Shown: in pieces, positions 26,473 to 34,921 of the stretch
Numbering within the stretch: the stretch's first letter is position 1
Layout: the number at the start of each line of letters is the position of its first letter
Assembly: GCA_003202005.1 (NCBI GenBank)
Contig: QJJF01000001.1
Coordinates: forward strand, 527,099 to 591,098
Direction of reading: 5' to 3'
DNA length: 64,000 nt
From: Williamsia faeni
Lineage (GTDB): Bacteria; Actinomycetota; Actinomycetes; Mycobacteriales; Mycobacteriaceae
Notes under the pieces: generated by a model
Databases searched by the model: none
What the model saw: only the letters and a program-made list of their open reading frames with translations
What the model was told of the DNA's origin: nothing
Translations under genes and position numbers: made by a program

Positions 26473-28065
26473 TTGGTACAGGCGGCCCGCTACACCAGCC
26501 CAAACTCATTCGGTCTAGCCGAAGGGTGGAATCTGAGCCGAGTCACCGAGCCGAGCCGATTGTTCGGTGCCAACGGCATCCGTTCCGGGCCCGACGGGCG
26601 CGTCTACATCGCGCAGGTCGCCGGCAGCACGATCAGTGCACTCGACATCGAGACCGGCGACGTCGAGACCATCAGCGCCCAGGGCAGCGACATCGTCGCG
26701 CCTGACGACATGGCGTTCGATGCGAGCGGCGACATGTACATCACCGAGTACTACGACGGCCGCGTCAGTGTCCGGAGTCCCGATGGGAAAACCCGACTGC
26801 TGCGCGACGACCTGCCGGGGGCCAACGGCATCACCATCCACCAGGGCAGATTGTTCGTCAACGAGTGCCGCATCGGCGGACGTCTGATGGAGATCAACCC
26901 CGCCGGCGGTGCGCCGAAGGTGCTCGCCGACAACCTCCCGATGCCCAACGCCATGGAGGTCGGCCCCGACGGGAAGCTCTACTACCCACTGGTGGCCACC
27001 AACGAGATCTACCGGATCGACCCCAATGGTGGAGAACCCGAACGCGTCGCCGCCGACCTCGGTGGACCGACTGCGGTCAAGTTCGATTCCGCAGGATTCA
27101 TCATCTCCACGCAGGTCGGCTCCGGTCAGGTGCTGCGGATCGACCCCCGCACCGGCGACAAGACAGTGGCCGCCCAGATCGGCCCCGGCCTCGATAACCT
27201 CACCTTCGTCGGTGAGCGGCTCTTCGTATCCGGCTTCACCGGCCAGATCACCGAGATCCTCGGCGGCGGCGAGACCCGCACCGCACTCCCCGACGGCCTG
27301 ACCTGGCCGCTCGACCTGACCGTGGGCCCGGACGGCACCCTGTACATCGCCGATGGAACCTTCTTGCTCGCGCTCGAGGCCAACGGTGAACTGCGGACCC
27401 TGGGAATGCTTTTCAGCCCCGGATACCCCGGCTACATCCGCGGTATGACGGCGATCGGCAAGGACCAGTTCATCGTTGCGGGCAATGGCGACGTGTCGCG
27501 GTACGACGCGGCCACGGCCGAAAGCGAAGTCCTGGTCACCGGGCTCGATCAGGTCTACGGCGTGGCAGTTTCGGGTACCGGCGCCGTCGCGGTCGCCGAC
27601 CTGGGTGCCGGCGAGGTGCACTCCGTCGGATCCGGCAGCTCGGAAGTGCTGGCGAGCGGTCTCGACCGTCCGACCGGCGTTGCCTTCACCGACTCCGGAA
27701 CCCTCCTGGTTTCCGAATCCGGTGCCGGACAGGTTGTTGCGGTGACCGGTTCGGGCACCGACACCGTCGTCGACGGACTCGAGCGTCCGCACGGCCTGCT
27801 GGTCCAGGGCCAGACGCTGTACATCGTCGATGTCGGGGCCAAGACACTCATCGCGTTTGATCTGGAAACCAAGAGCCGCCAGACCATCGCGACCGATCTG
27901 CCGGTCGGTGCTCCCCCCGGCGTCACTCCGAAGCCGTTGCTCGGGCTGGTGCCGTTCTCCGGACCGCAGGGTCCGTTCACCGGTATCGCAGCCGGCCACG
28001 ACGGAACCATCTACATCTCCGGCGACGCCGAGGGCAGCGTCCTCGCACTGCGCAAGGAGGCGTGA
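26473..28065 (+). CDS. SMP-30/NHL-type beta-propeller protein (gluconolactonase-like, double length)
   Basis: The 530-residue protein is made of repeated NHL/SMP-30 blades (GANGIRSGPDGRVYIAQVAG, APDDMAFDASGDMYITEYYD, MPNAMEVGPDGKLYYPLVAT, LTVGPDGTLYIADGTF). They continue to the C-terminus, giving about twice the blades of a normal SMP-30 lactonase. SMP-30 relatives are metal-dependent lactonases. In this operon such a protein could open the lactone made by the Baeyer-Villiger enzyme, but catalytic ligands cannot be confirmed by eye. The start is TTG 26473, 6 nt after a perfect AGGAGG; a long in-frame N-terminal extension to 26314 covers the operator and is rejected. Confidence 0.75.
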   Translation: MVQAARYTSPNSFGLAEGWNLSRVTEPSRLFGANGIRSGPDGRVYIAQVAGSTISALDIETGDVETISAQGSDIVAPDDMAFDASGDMYITEYYDGRVSVRSPDGKTRLLRDDLPGANGITIHQGRLFVNECRIGGRLMEINPAGGAPKVLADNLPMPNAMEVGPDGKLYYPLVATNEIYRIDPNGGEPERVAADLGGPTAVKFDSAGFIISTQVGSGQVLRIDPRTGDKTVAAQIGPGLDNLTFVGERLFVSGFTGQITEILGGGETRTALPDGLTWPLDLTVGPDGTLYIADGTFLLALEANGELRTLGMLFSPGYPGYIRGMTAIGKDQFIVAGNGDVSRYDAATAESEVLVTGLDQVYGVAVSGTGAVAVADLGAGEVHSVGSGSSEVLASGLDRPTGVAFTDSGTLLVSESGAGQVVAVTGSGTDTVVDGLERPHGLLVQGQTLYIVDVGAKTLIAFDLETKSRQTIATDLPVGAPPGVTPKPLLGLVPFSGPQGPFTGIAAGHDGTIYISGDAEGSVLALRKEA

Positions 28066-28073
28066 TCGCGGCC

Positions 28074-28937
28074 ATGACCAACACCCCTACCGATCCCAAC
28101 GGGTTCGTCGATCTGACCGGCCGGATCATCATCGTGTCGGGCGCCGCCGGTGGCGGCATCGGCACGTCCGTGACGGCCCTGATCGCCCGCGCCGGAGCGA
28201 CGGTCATCGCGGTGAGCCGCTCGAAGGACAACCTCAAAACCCACATCGATCCGCTTGTGGGCGAGGGGCTCCGGGTTATCCCGGTCGCCGCCGATGCGTC
28301 GACCGACGAGGGTATCGCCACCGCCATGGAGGCCGCTCGCAATGCCGAGGGGACGCTCTACGGCCTGGTCAACGTCGCGGGCGGCGCCGCTCCGGCCACC
28401 TGGATGCCGGCCACCCGCGTGACCCGCTCCGACTGGCGGGATCTGTTCACCCAGAACCTGGAGACCATGTTCTTCATGAGCCAGGCGGTTGCCGCCGAAC
28501 TCAAGGCACAGGGTCTGCCGGGTTCGATCGTGTCCATCTCCTCGATCAGTGGAATGAACACCGCGCCTTTCCATATCGGATACGGCACGGCCAAAGCCGC
28601 TCTGGTGGCGGCGACCAGGACAATGGCCGTCGAACTGGCCACCGACAACATCCGGGTCAACACGATCGCCCCCGGGGTCACGGCCACACCGGCTTCGGAG
28701 ATGTACGTCGACAAGGACCCGGAACGGGACCAGCGTGCAATCGCGATGGGCCGCCGCGGCCGCCCGGAGGAACAGGCCGGCGCCATTCTGTTCCTCTTGT
28801 CCGATCTCTCGAGCTACATCACCGGACAGACCCTCCTCGTCGATGGGGGCCTGAATCTCAAGTGGACACACCTGGGCGCCGACCACACCTCCTTGTTCCT
28901 CAAGGACGAGGGTTTCCGCGCAGCCATGACCCACTGA
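28074..28937 (+). CDS. Short-chain dehydrogenase/reductase (SDR)
   Basis: The SDR fold is clear: IIIVSGAAGGGIGTSVTALI (nucleotide loop), NVAGGAAPA, SISSISG (catalytic Ser) and YGTAK (Tyr/Lys). The C-terminus ends GQTLLVDGGLNLKWTHLGADH, longer than a minimal SDR. It should oxidise or reduce a hydroxyl/ketone group with NAD(P). GTG 28062 overlaps the previous stop (GTGA) while ATG 28074 gives a more usual N-terminus; the choice is uncertain and AAGGAGG sits between. The gene is coupled to the propeller gene. Confidence 0.88.
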   Translation: MTNTPTDPNGFVDLTGRIIIVSGAAGGGIGTSVTALIARAGATVIAVSRSKDNLKTHIDPLVGEGLRVIPVAADASTDEGIATAMEAARNAEGTLYGLVNVAGGAAPATWMPATRVTRSDWRDLFTQNLETMFFMSQAVAAELKAQGLPGSIVSISSISGMNTAPFHIGYGTAKAALVAATRTMAVELATDNIRVNTIAPGVTATPASEMYVDKDPERDQRAIAMGRRGRPEEQAGAILFLLSDLSSYITGQTLLVDGGLNLKWTHLGADHTSLFLKDEGFRAAMTH

Positions 28938-28977
28938 GCAAACACCAACCGGGACAATACTTTTGAAGGAGAATGTC

Positions 28978-30363
28978 ATGACCGACACAGTCGACAACAT
29001 CCGGACAGCGGTTACGACCACCGACGATGAACCACCGACCACGCCACTGACCATCGGCGTGGAGGCCTACACGTCCAAGGAGTATGCGCGGGCCGAGAGC
29101 GACAAACTGTGGTCCAAGGTGTGGCAACAGGTCGGCCGTGTGGAAGAGATTCCCAATGTGGGCGACTACCTCACCTACGACATCGGTGACGACTCGATCA
29201 TCATCACCCGCACCGGGACCGACAAGATCACCGCCTACCACAACGTCTGCTCCCACCGGGGCCGCCGACTCGTCGACACCCCTCCGGGTGATCGGGAAGC
29301 GCGTGGGCACTGCCGGACGTTCGTCTGCGGCTTTCACGGGTGGACCTACGACCTCGAAGGCAAGAACGTCTGGGCCGCCGAAAAAGAGGACTGGCCAACC
29401 GGGTTGACCGAAGAGCGGACCAGGCTCACCCCGGTCAAGGTCGACACCTGGGGTGGCTGGGTCTGGATCAACATGGACCCCGACAGCGAGCCGCTGCGGG
29501 ACTATCTGGAGCCGGCCGCGTCCCTGCTCGAGCCCTTCGAGCTGCACAACATGCGGTACCGGTGGCGCAAATGGCTTGTCTTCGACTGCAACTGGAAGAT
29601 CGCCCTCGAGGCGTTCATGGAGACCTACCACGTCCCGTACACCCATCCCGAGTTCCGTGCGTACGGCACATTCCTGGGATGGTCACGCGCACAGGGCAAG
29701 CACAGCAACATCGGCTACGACGCACCCAAGGGTATGGACGAGAACCAGGCCAAGCTCCGCGTCGGTGAAGGCCCGGATGCCCGGATCTCGACCATCGAGT
29801 TGCAGAACTTCACGTGGGAGAACGCCAACACCAACACCACCCGGACCCTCGTCGATGCCGCACAACGGTTGATCGACGAACTGCCGGAAGGCACGCCGCC
29901 AGGTGAAGTCCTGGCACATTGGCTGGCGTCGGCACGTAAAGACGACGCCGAGCGCGGCGTGATCTGGCCGACCGTCCCGCCCGAGGCAGTTGCCAAGAGT
30001 GGTACCGCCTGGCAGATCTTCCCGAACTTCCAGATCGGCCACGCGCTCAACAACATGCTGTGCTACAGCGCGCGTCCCTACGGCGATGACCCTGACAAGT
30101 GCATCTTCGAGGCCGCCGTCTACGAACTCTTCCCCGAAGGTGAAGAGCCGGAGACGAAGTGGGAGTACTCACCGGTCGACGATCCGGGTTGGCGCACCGT
30201 GCTGCCACAGGATTTCGACAACATGGCCGCCATGCAAAAGGGCATCAAGTCACGCGGATTCTCCGGCCCGAAGCCCAATCCGTACCGCGAACGCAGCATC
30301 GTCAACCTGCACCACAACCTCGCGAAATACATGGGAACCGGCGCGCCCACCGATCTGGCCTGA
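28978..30363 (+). CDS. Rieske non-heme iron oxygenase, alpha subunit
   Basis: The 461-residue protein has a Rieske [2Fe-2S] site, C-x-H ... C-x2-H (CSHRGRRLVDT, CRTFVCGFHGWTYD, about residues 91-121). A catalytic domain follows with the mononuclear-iron ligand motif ETYHVPYTHPE (about residue 214) and NWKIALEAF before it. Such enzymes dihydroxylate, monooxygenate or demethylate rings using electrons from a reductase and ferredoxin. None of those partners, and no beta subunit, is in the window. ATG 28978 has GAAGGAG upstream. The role fits the first oxygenation of a cyclic or quaternary substrate. Confidence 0.9.
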   Translation: MTDTVDNIRTAVTTTDDEPPTTPLTIGVEAYTSKEYARAESDKLWSKVWQQVGRVEEIPNVGDYLTYDIGDDSIIITRTGTDKITAYHNVCSHRGRRLVDTPPGDREARGHCRTFVCGFHGWTYDLEGKNVWAAEKEDWPTGLTEERTRLTPVKVDTWGGWVWINMDPDSEPLRDYLEPAASLLEPFELHNMRYRWRKWLVFDCNWKIALEAFMETYHVPYTHPEFRAYGTFLGWSRAQGKHSNIGYDAPKGMDENQAKLRVGEGPDARISTIELQNFTWENANTNTTRTLVDAAQRLIDELPEGTPPGEVLAHWLASARKDDAERGVIWPTVPPEAVAKSGTAWQIFPNFQIGHALNNMLCYSARPYGDDPDKCIFEAAVYELFPEGEEPETKWEYSPVDDPGWRTVLPQDFDNMAAMQKGIKSRGFSGPKPNPYRERSIVNLHHNLAKYMGTGAPTDLA

Positions 30364-30409
30364 CGGCCTCACACCACGACCACCAGTCAATACCGATCAA
30401 GGAATCAGA

Positions 30410-32248
30410 ATGCAGCAGAACTGCGCCCCTACGCAGACCCCCGACGTCGACCAAGCGGCACTGCGGGAAAAGTACCTCGCCGAGCGCGACAAGCGCCTGC
30501 GTCCGGAAGGACAGCAGCAGTACCTGGAGGCCGAGGGCGAATTCTCGGACTTCTACGAGGGCGATCCGCACATGCCGGTGGTGCCACGTGAGCCGATCAC
30601 CGACGAGATCGAGGTCGTGATTCTCGGTGGCGGCCTGTCCGGCCTCATCACCGCACACCGGCTCCAGGAGCAGGGTGTCACCGACTTCAAGATCATCGAA
30701 CTCGGCGGCGACTTCGGTGGTGTCTGGTACTGGAACCGTTACCCCGGAATCCAGATCGACTCGGACGCCTACTGCTACCTCCCGCTACTCGAAGAGACCG
30801 GCTACATGCCGAAGGAGAAGTTCTCCAAGGGCGACGAGTGCTACGAGCACGCCCAGCGCATCGGTAAGCATTTCAACCTCTACGACCACGCGATCTTCCA
30901 CACGCTGATCCAGTCGCTGCAGTGGGATGACGAGATCAACCGCTGGCAGATCAAGACCAACCGGGGCGATGAGATCCGCGCCCGCTTCGTGGTCATGTGC
31001 CAGGGTCCGTACAACCGCCCGAAGCTTCCGGGTATCCCCGGCATCAAGGACTTCAAGGGCCACACATTCCACACCGCCCGCTGGGATTACGAGTACACCG
31101 GCGGCAACCTGCACGGCGGGCTCGACAAGATCGCGGACAAGAAGATCGCCGTCATCGGCACCGGATCCAGTGGTATCCAGGCGATTCCGCATCTGGCCAA
31201 GGGCGCGAAGCATCTGACGGTCTTCCAGCGGACTCCGTCGTACATCTTCGAGCGGGCCAACTACCCCACCGATCCGGAATGGGTGCAGAGCCTCGAACCC
31301 GGTTGGCGGGCAGCGCGTCAGCGCAACTTCCACAACGCGGCGTTCTCGTTCTACAGCCCCGGCGAGCCGGACCTCATCTGCGACGGCTGGACCGAGGTCG
31401 CCCGCAACCTGGCCGCAAAACTGAACGCCACCCCGAACTACGAGGGCTGGGCCGCCCTGGCCGATCCGGTGAAGTTCCTGGAACTCAAGGAGATCGAAGA
31501 CTACCGGTCCATGGAGCGCCTGCGGCAGCGTGTCGAATCGATCGTCGAAGATCCGGAGACCGCGGAGATCCTCAAGCCGTATTACCGCAACATGTGCAAG
31601 CGTCCGGTCTTCAACGATGACTACCTGCCGACCTTCAACCGCGACAACGTCACCCTGGTCGACGTGTCCGAGACAAGGGGCGTCGAGCGCATCACCGAGA
31701 AGGGCATCATCATCGGTGGCGTCGAGCACGAGTTCGACTGCATCGTCTTCGCCAGCGGCTTCGAGATCACCACAGCCCTCGACCGGCAGTACGACATCAC
31801 ACCGTTCGCCGGCAAGGACGGCACGTCGTTGTATGACCACTGGGGCAAGGGTTTCCGCACCCTGCACGGCATCATGGCCAACGGATTCCCCAACCATTTC
31901 GCCACCGGGTTCATCCAGGGCGGCGTCACCGCTGCCACGACGCTGATGTACGAGCAGCAGGCCGACCACATCGCGTACATCATCAAGCAGGCGGAGGAGC
32001 GCGGCGCCACGTATGTGGAGCCGACGCCGGAAGCCGAAGAGGGCTGGGTGCAGACCGTTCGCCAGTTCTCGATCGACAACAGCACGTTCACCACCGAGTG
32101 CACGCCCGGCTACTACAACAGCGAGGGTGAGCCCAACGGGCGTTCCTTCCTCGGTGATCCCTTCTGGGGCGGCTTCTACGAGCTCACCGAACTGTTCGAG
32201 GCATGGCGCGGCACCGGAAACCTGGAAGGGCTGGTCCTGGACAAATGA
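30410..32248 (+). CDS. Baeyer-Villiger monooxygenase (type I FAD, cyclopentadecanone/steroid-monooxygenase-like)
   Basis: The 612-residue protein has two dinucleotide folds (VVILGGGLSGLITAHRL for FAD, IAVIGTGSSGIQAIP for NADPH). Between them lies the diagnostic fingerprint FKGHTFHTARWDYE, matching F-x-G-x3-H-x3-W. It also carries GGVWYWNRYPGIQIDSDAYC, typical of ketone-type BVMOs. An N-terminal extension of about 65 residues (KYLAERDKRLRPEG...) is shared with the larger CPDMO/PAMO branch, which accepts bulky cyclic ketones. It inserts oxygen next to a carbonyl to give an ester or lactone. The start is ATG 30410; the gap to the Rieske gene is 46 nt. Confidence 0.93.
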   Translation: MQQNCAPTQTPDVDQAALREKYLAERDKRLRPEGQQQYLEAEGEFSDFYEGDPHMPVVPREPITDEIEVVILGGGLSGLITAHRLQEQGVTDFKIIELGGDFGGVWYWNRYPGIQIDSDAYCYLPLLEETGYMPKEKFSKGDECYEHAQRIGKHFNLYDHAIFHTLIQSLQWDDEINRWQIKTNRGDEIRARFVVMCQGPYNRPKLPGIPGIKDFKGHTFHTARWDYEYTGGNLHGGLDKIADKKIAVIGTGSSGIQAIPHLAKGAKHLTVFQRTPSYIFERANYPTDPEWVQSLEPGWRAARQRNFHNAAFSFYSPGEPDLICDGWTEVARNLAAKLNATPNYEGWAALADPVKFLELKEIEDYRSMERLRQRVESIVEDPETAEILKPYYRNMCKRPVFNDDYLPTFNRDNVTLVDVSETRGVERITEKGIIIGGVEHEFDCIVFASGFEITTALDRQYDITPFAGKDGTSLYDHWGKGFRTLHGIMANGFPNHFATGFIQGGVTAATTLMYEQQADHIAYIIKQAEERGATYVEPTPEAEEGWVQTVRQFSIDNSTFTTECTPGYYNSEGEPNGRSFLGDPFWGGFYELTELFEAWRGTGNLEGLVLDK

Positions 32249-33174
32249 GTACCGAACTCAGGTTTGACAACCGTGTTGCCGTGATCACCGGCGCCGGTCG
32301 TGGACTGGGCCGCGAATACGCCCTTCTGCTGGCATCCAAGGGCGCGAAGGTGGTGGTGAACGACCCCGGTAGCAGCATCAGCGGAGAAGGCACCACCGCC
32401 GGCCCGGCCGAAGACGTTGTGGCAGAGATCCTGGCCGCCGGCGGCGAGGCGATCGCCAACATCGACACGGTGGCCACCGCCGAGGGTGGCCAGGCGATCA
32501 TCGACACCGCCATCAACACCTACGGCAAGATCGACATCCTGATCCACAACGCCGGCAACAACCGCTACGCACCGCTTGCGGAGATGTCCTACGAAGACTT
32601 CGATGCCGTCCTCGACGTGCACCTTCGGGGCGCATTTCATGTTGTGCGCCCGGCATTTCCACTGATGTTGGAGGCGGGCTACGGACGTATCGTCCTGACC
32701 TCGTCCATCGGCGGGATCTACGGCAACTCGAATGTCGCCAACTACGGTTCGGCGAAGGCCGGTATCATCGGACTCTCGAATGTCGCGGCAATCGAGGGCA
32801 ACGAGCACGGCGTGATTTCGAACGTCATCGTGCCCGCGGCGCTGACCCGACTCGCCGAGGGGTTGGACACGTCGGCATATCCGCCGATGGGTCCGGAGTT
32901 GACCGCACCGGCCGTGGGTTGGCTGGCGCACGAATCCTGTTCCATCTCAGGCGAAATGCTCGTCGCGATCGCAGGTCGTGTCGCGCGGGCATTCATCGCC
33001 GAAACACCAGGTGTATACCAGCCGTCGTGGACGATCGAAGAGGTCGCCGATCAGATCGACACCATCCGCGACACCGACAACCCCTGGATTTTGCCGGTCG
33101 TCCCAGCCGGTCACGTCGAACACATCACAAAGAGCTTCACGATTGCCATGGAGGGCAGCACACGTGTCAGTTAA
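32245..33174 (+). CDS. SDR of the multifunctional-enzyme-2 (hydroxyacyl-CoA dehydrogenase-like) type
   Basis: This 309-residue SDR has VAVITGAGRGLGREYALLLA, NDPGSSISGEGTT, IHNAGNNRYAPLAEMSYEDF, TSSIGGIYGNSNVANYGSAK and a long C-terminal helical tail. The N-terminal pattern with REYALLLASKGAKVVVND is that of the 3-hydroxyacyl-CoA dehydrogenase domain of MFE-2 proteins. ATG 32245 overlaps the monooxygenase stop by ATGA, indicating translational coupling. It could oxidise a ring alcohol or an acyl-CoA hydroxyl; the substrate is unknown. Confidence 0.85.
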   Translation: MSTELRFDNRVAVITGAGRGLGREYALLLASKGAKVVVNDPGSSISGEGTTAGPAEDVVAEILAAGGEAIANIDTVATAEGGQAIIDTAINTYGKIDILIHNAGNNRYAPLAEMSYEDFDAVLDVHLRGAFHVVRPAFPLMLEAGYGRIVLTSSIGGIYGNSNVANYGSAKAGIIGLSNVAAIEGNEHGVISNVIVPAALTRLAEGLDTSAYPPMGPELTAPAVGWLAHESCSISGEMLVAIAGRVARAFIAETPGVYQPSWTIEEVADQIDTIRDTDNPWILPVVPAGHVEHITKSFTIAMEGSTRVS

Positions 33175-34870
33175 GGTTTACGAACGAATTCTCGACCTCT
33201 TCGAGGCCGAGGGCATCAATACGCTTTTCGGTATCCCTGATCCCAACTTCGTTCACCTGTTCCAGCTCGCCGAGGAACGCGGCTGGAATGTTGTTGCCCC
33301 GCACCATGAGGAATCAGCAGGCTTCATGGCCGAGGCCGTCTCCCGGATGACCGGCAAGGCCGCGGTCTGCATCGGCACGCTCGGCCCGGGCCTGGCCAAC
33401 CTCGCCGGCGCCATCATGTGTGCCAAGGTCGAGAACTCCCCCGTCATCTTCCTCGGCGGCCAGCGGGCCCGCATCACCGAACAGCGCGTCCGTCGCGGAC
33501 GTATCCAGTTCGTGAAGCAGACTGCTCTGGTCGAGAACTCGGTCAAATACAGCGCCAGCATCGAGTACGCCGAGCAGACCGACGAAATCATTCGCGAAGG
33601 CCTCCGCAAAGCACTGTCGGGTACGCCCGGTCCGGTGTACATCGAGTACCCGCAGCATGTGATCCTCGAAGACATCGACGACAAGCCGGTTCTGCCCCCG
33701 TCGGCGTACCGTCTCGTCGGCCAGACCGCCGGTCAGAACTGGATCGACGAGGCAGCACGTCTCGTCGGTGCAGCGAAGCAACCCATTCTGCTTGTGGGAC
33801 ACGGTGTTCATACGTCCCGCGCCGGTGCATCGGTCAAGGAACTCGCCGATCTGATGGCCTGCCCCGTCATCCAGACCTCCGGTGGCACCTCGTTCATCGA
33901 AGGTCTCGAAGACCGCACGTTCCCCTACGGCTTCTCCAAGTCCGCGGTCGACGCAGTCGTCAAGTCCGACCTCTGCATTGCGATCGGCACCGAACTCGGT
34001 GAGCCGGTCCACTTCGGTCGCGGTCGGCACTGGGTGGCCAATGAGGAGAACCGCAAGTGGATCCTCATCGAACAGGACCCCACGTCGATCGGCGTGAACC
34101 GCTCGATCGACGTTCCCCTGGTCGGCGACCTCCGTGCCGTTGTTCCGCAACTCGTTGACGCCCTGAAGGATTCACCGCGGACCGCCACTCCTGAAGTGGC
34201 ACAGTGGATCGCCGATGACGCCGCTCAACTGGCGGAACTCGCCGAAACCGCGCCCTCGGGCCGGTCCCCGGTGCACCCGGCCCGCCTGATCGTCGAGGCC
34301 ACCAAGGACTTCCCGGCCGACGGCATCATGGTCCGCGACGGCGGTGCCACCACGATCTTCGGCTGGACCTATTCACAGGCCAAGCCCCACGACGTGATGT
34401 GGAACCAGAACTTCGGACACCTGGGAACCGGTCTGCCCTACGCCGTCGGCGCAGGTGTCGCCGCAGGCGGCAAGCGCCCGATGATGCTCATCACCGGCGA
34501 CTCGTCGTTCCAGTTCCACATCGCCGAACTCGAAACGGCTGCCCGGCTGAATCTGCCGCTGGTCTGTGTTGTCGCCACCGACTACGCCTGGGGCCTGGAA
34601 GTCGGTGTCTACAAGCGCACCTTCGGGCACGGGTCGCGTGAGACCGGCGTCCATTGGGGCACCGACACCCGCTTCGACAAGATCGCCGAGGGCTTCGGCT
34701 GCTACGGCGAGTACGTCGAAAAGGACTCCGAGATCGCTCCCGCCATCAAGCGCGCGTACGAAAGCGGAAAGACCGCTGTCATCCACGTTGCCATCGACCC
34801 GGTCGCCAACTCCGAAGAGATGCCTAGTTATGACGAGTTCCGCACCTGGTACGCAGAGGGACAGCAGTGA
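33164..34870 (+). CDS. Thiamine diphosphate-dependent enzyme (acetolactate synthase-like)
   Basis: The 568-residue protein has the three-domain layout of ALS/pyruvate-decarboxylase-type enzymes: the catalytic Glu in PHHEESAGFMAEAVSRMTG, the middle FAD/cofactor-like domain, and the C-terminal ThDP domain. Two motif positions are unusual. The Mg-binding GDG is GDS, and the following NN is replaced (VVATDYAWG), so the metal ligand set differs. It may cleave or join a 2-keto or 2-hydroxyacyl bond, and the reaction cannot be read. GTG 33164 overlaps the SDR end by 11 nt and has GGAGGG upstream. Confidence 0.85.
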   Translation: MSVKVYERILDLFEAEGINTLFGIPDPNFVHLFQLAEERGWNVVAPHHEESAGFMAEAVSRMTGKAAVCIGTLGPGLANLAGAIMCAKVENSPVIFLGGQRARITEQRVRRGRIQFVKQTALVENSVKYSASIEYAEQTDEIIREGLRKALSGTPGPVYIEYPQHVILEDIDDKPVLPPSAYRLVGQTAGQNWIDEAARLVGAAKQPILLVGHGVHTSRAGASVKELADLMACPVIQTSGGTSFIEGLEDRTFPYGFSKSAVDAVVKSDLCIAIGTELGEPVHFGRGRHWVANEENRKWILIEQDPTSIGVNRSIDVPLVGDLRAVVPQLVDALKDSPRTATPEVAQWIADDAAQLAELAETAPSGRSPVHPARLIVEATKDFPADGIMVRDGGATTIFGWTYSQAKPHDVMWNQNFGHLGTGLPYAVGAGVAAGGKRPMMLITGDSSFQFHIAELETAARLNLPLVCVVATDYAWGLEVGVYKRTFGHGSRETGVHWGTDTRFDKIAEGFGCYGEYVEKDSEIAPAIKRAYESGKTAVIHVAIDPVANSEEMPSYDEFRTWYAEGQQ

Positions 34871-34921
34871 GTCAGGCAGCAATGGACAACCATGTGGCAC
34901 AACAAGGGAATTGGGGCAATC

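Noticed and set aside
26515-27999. Long minus-strand open frame opposite the propeller gene
   Set aside because: The plus-strand frame has clear NHL/SMP-30 repeats and a perfect ribosome site, so the opposite frame is a GC artefact.
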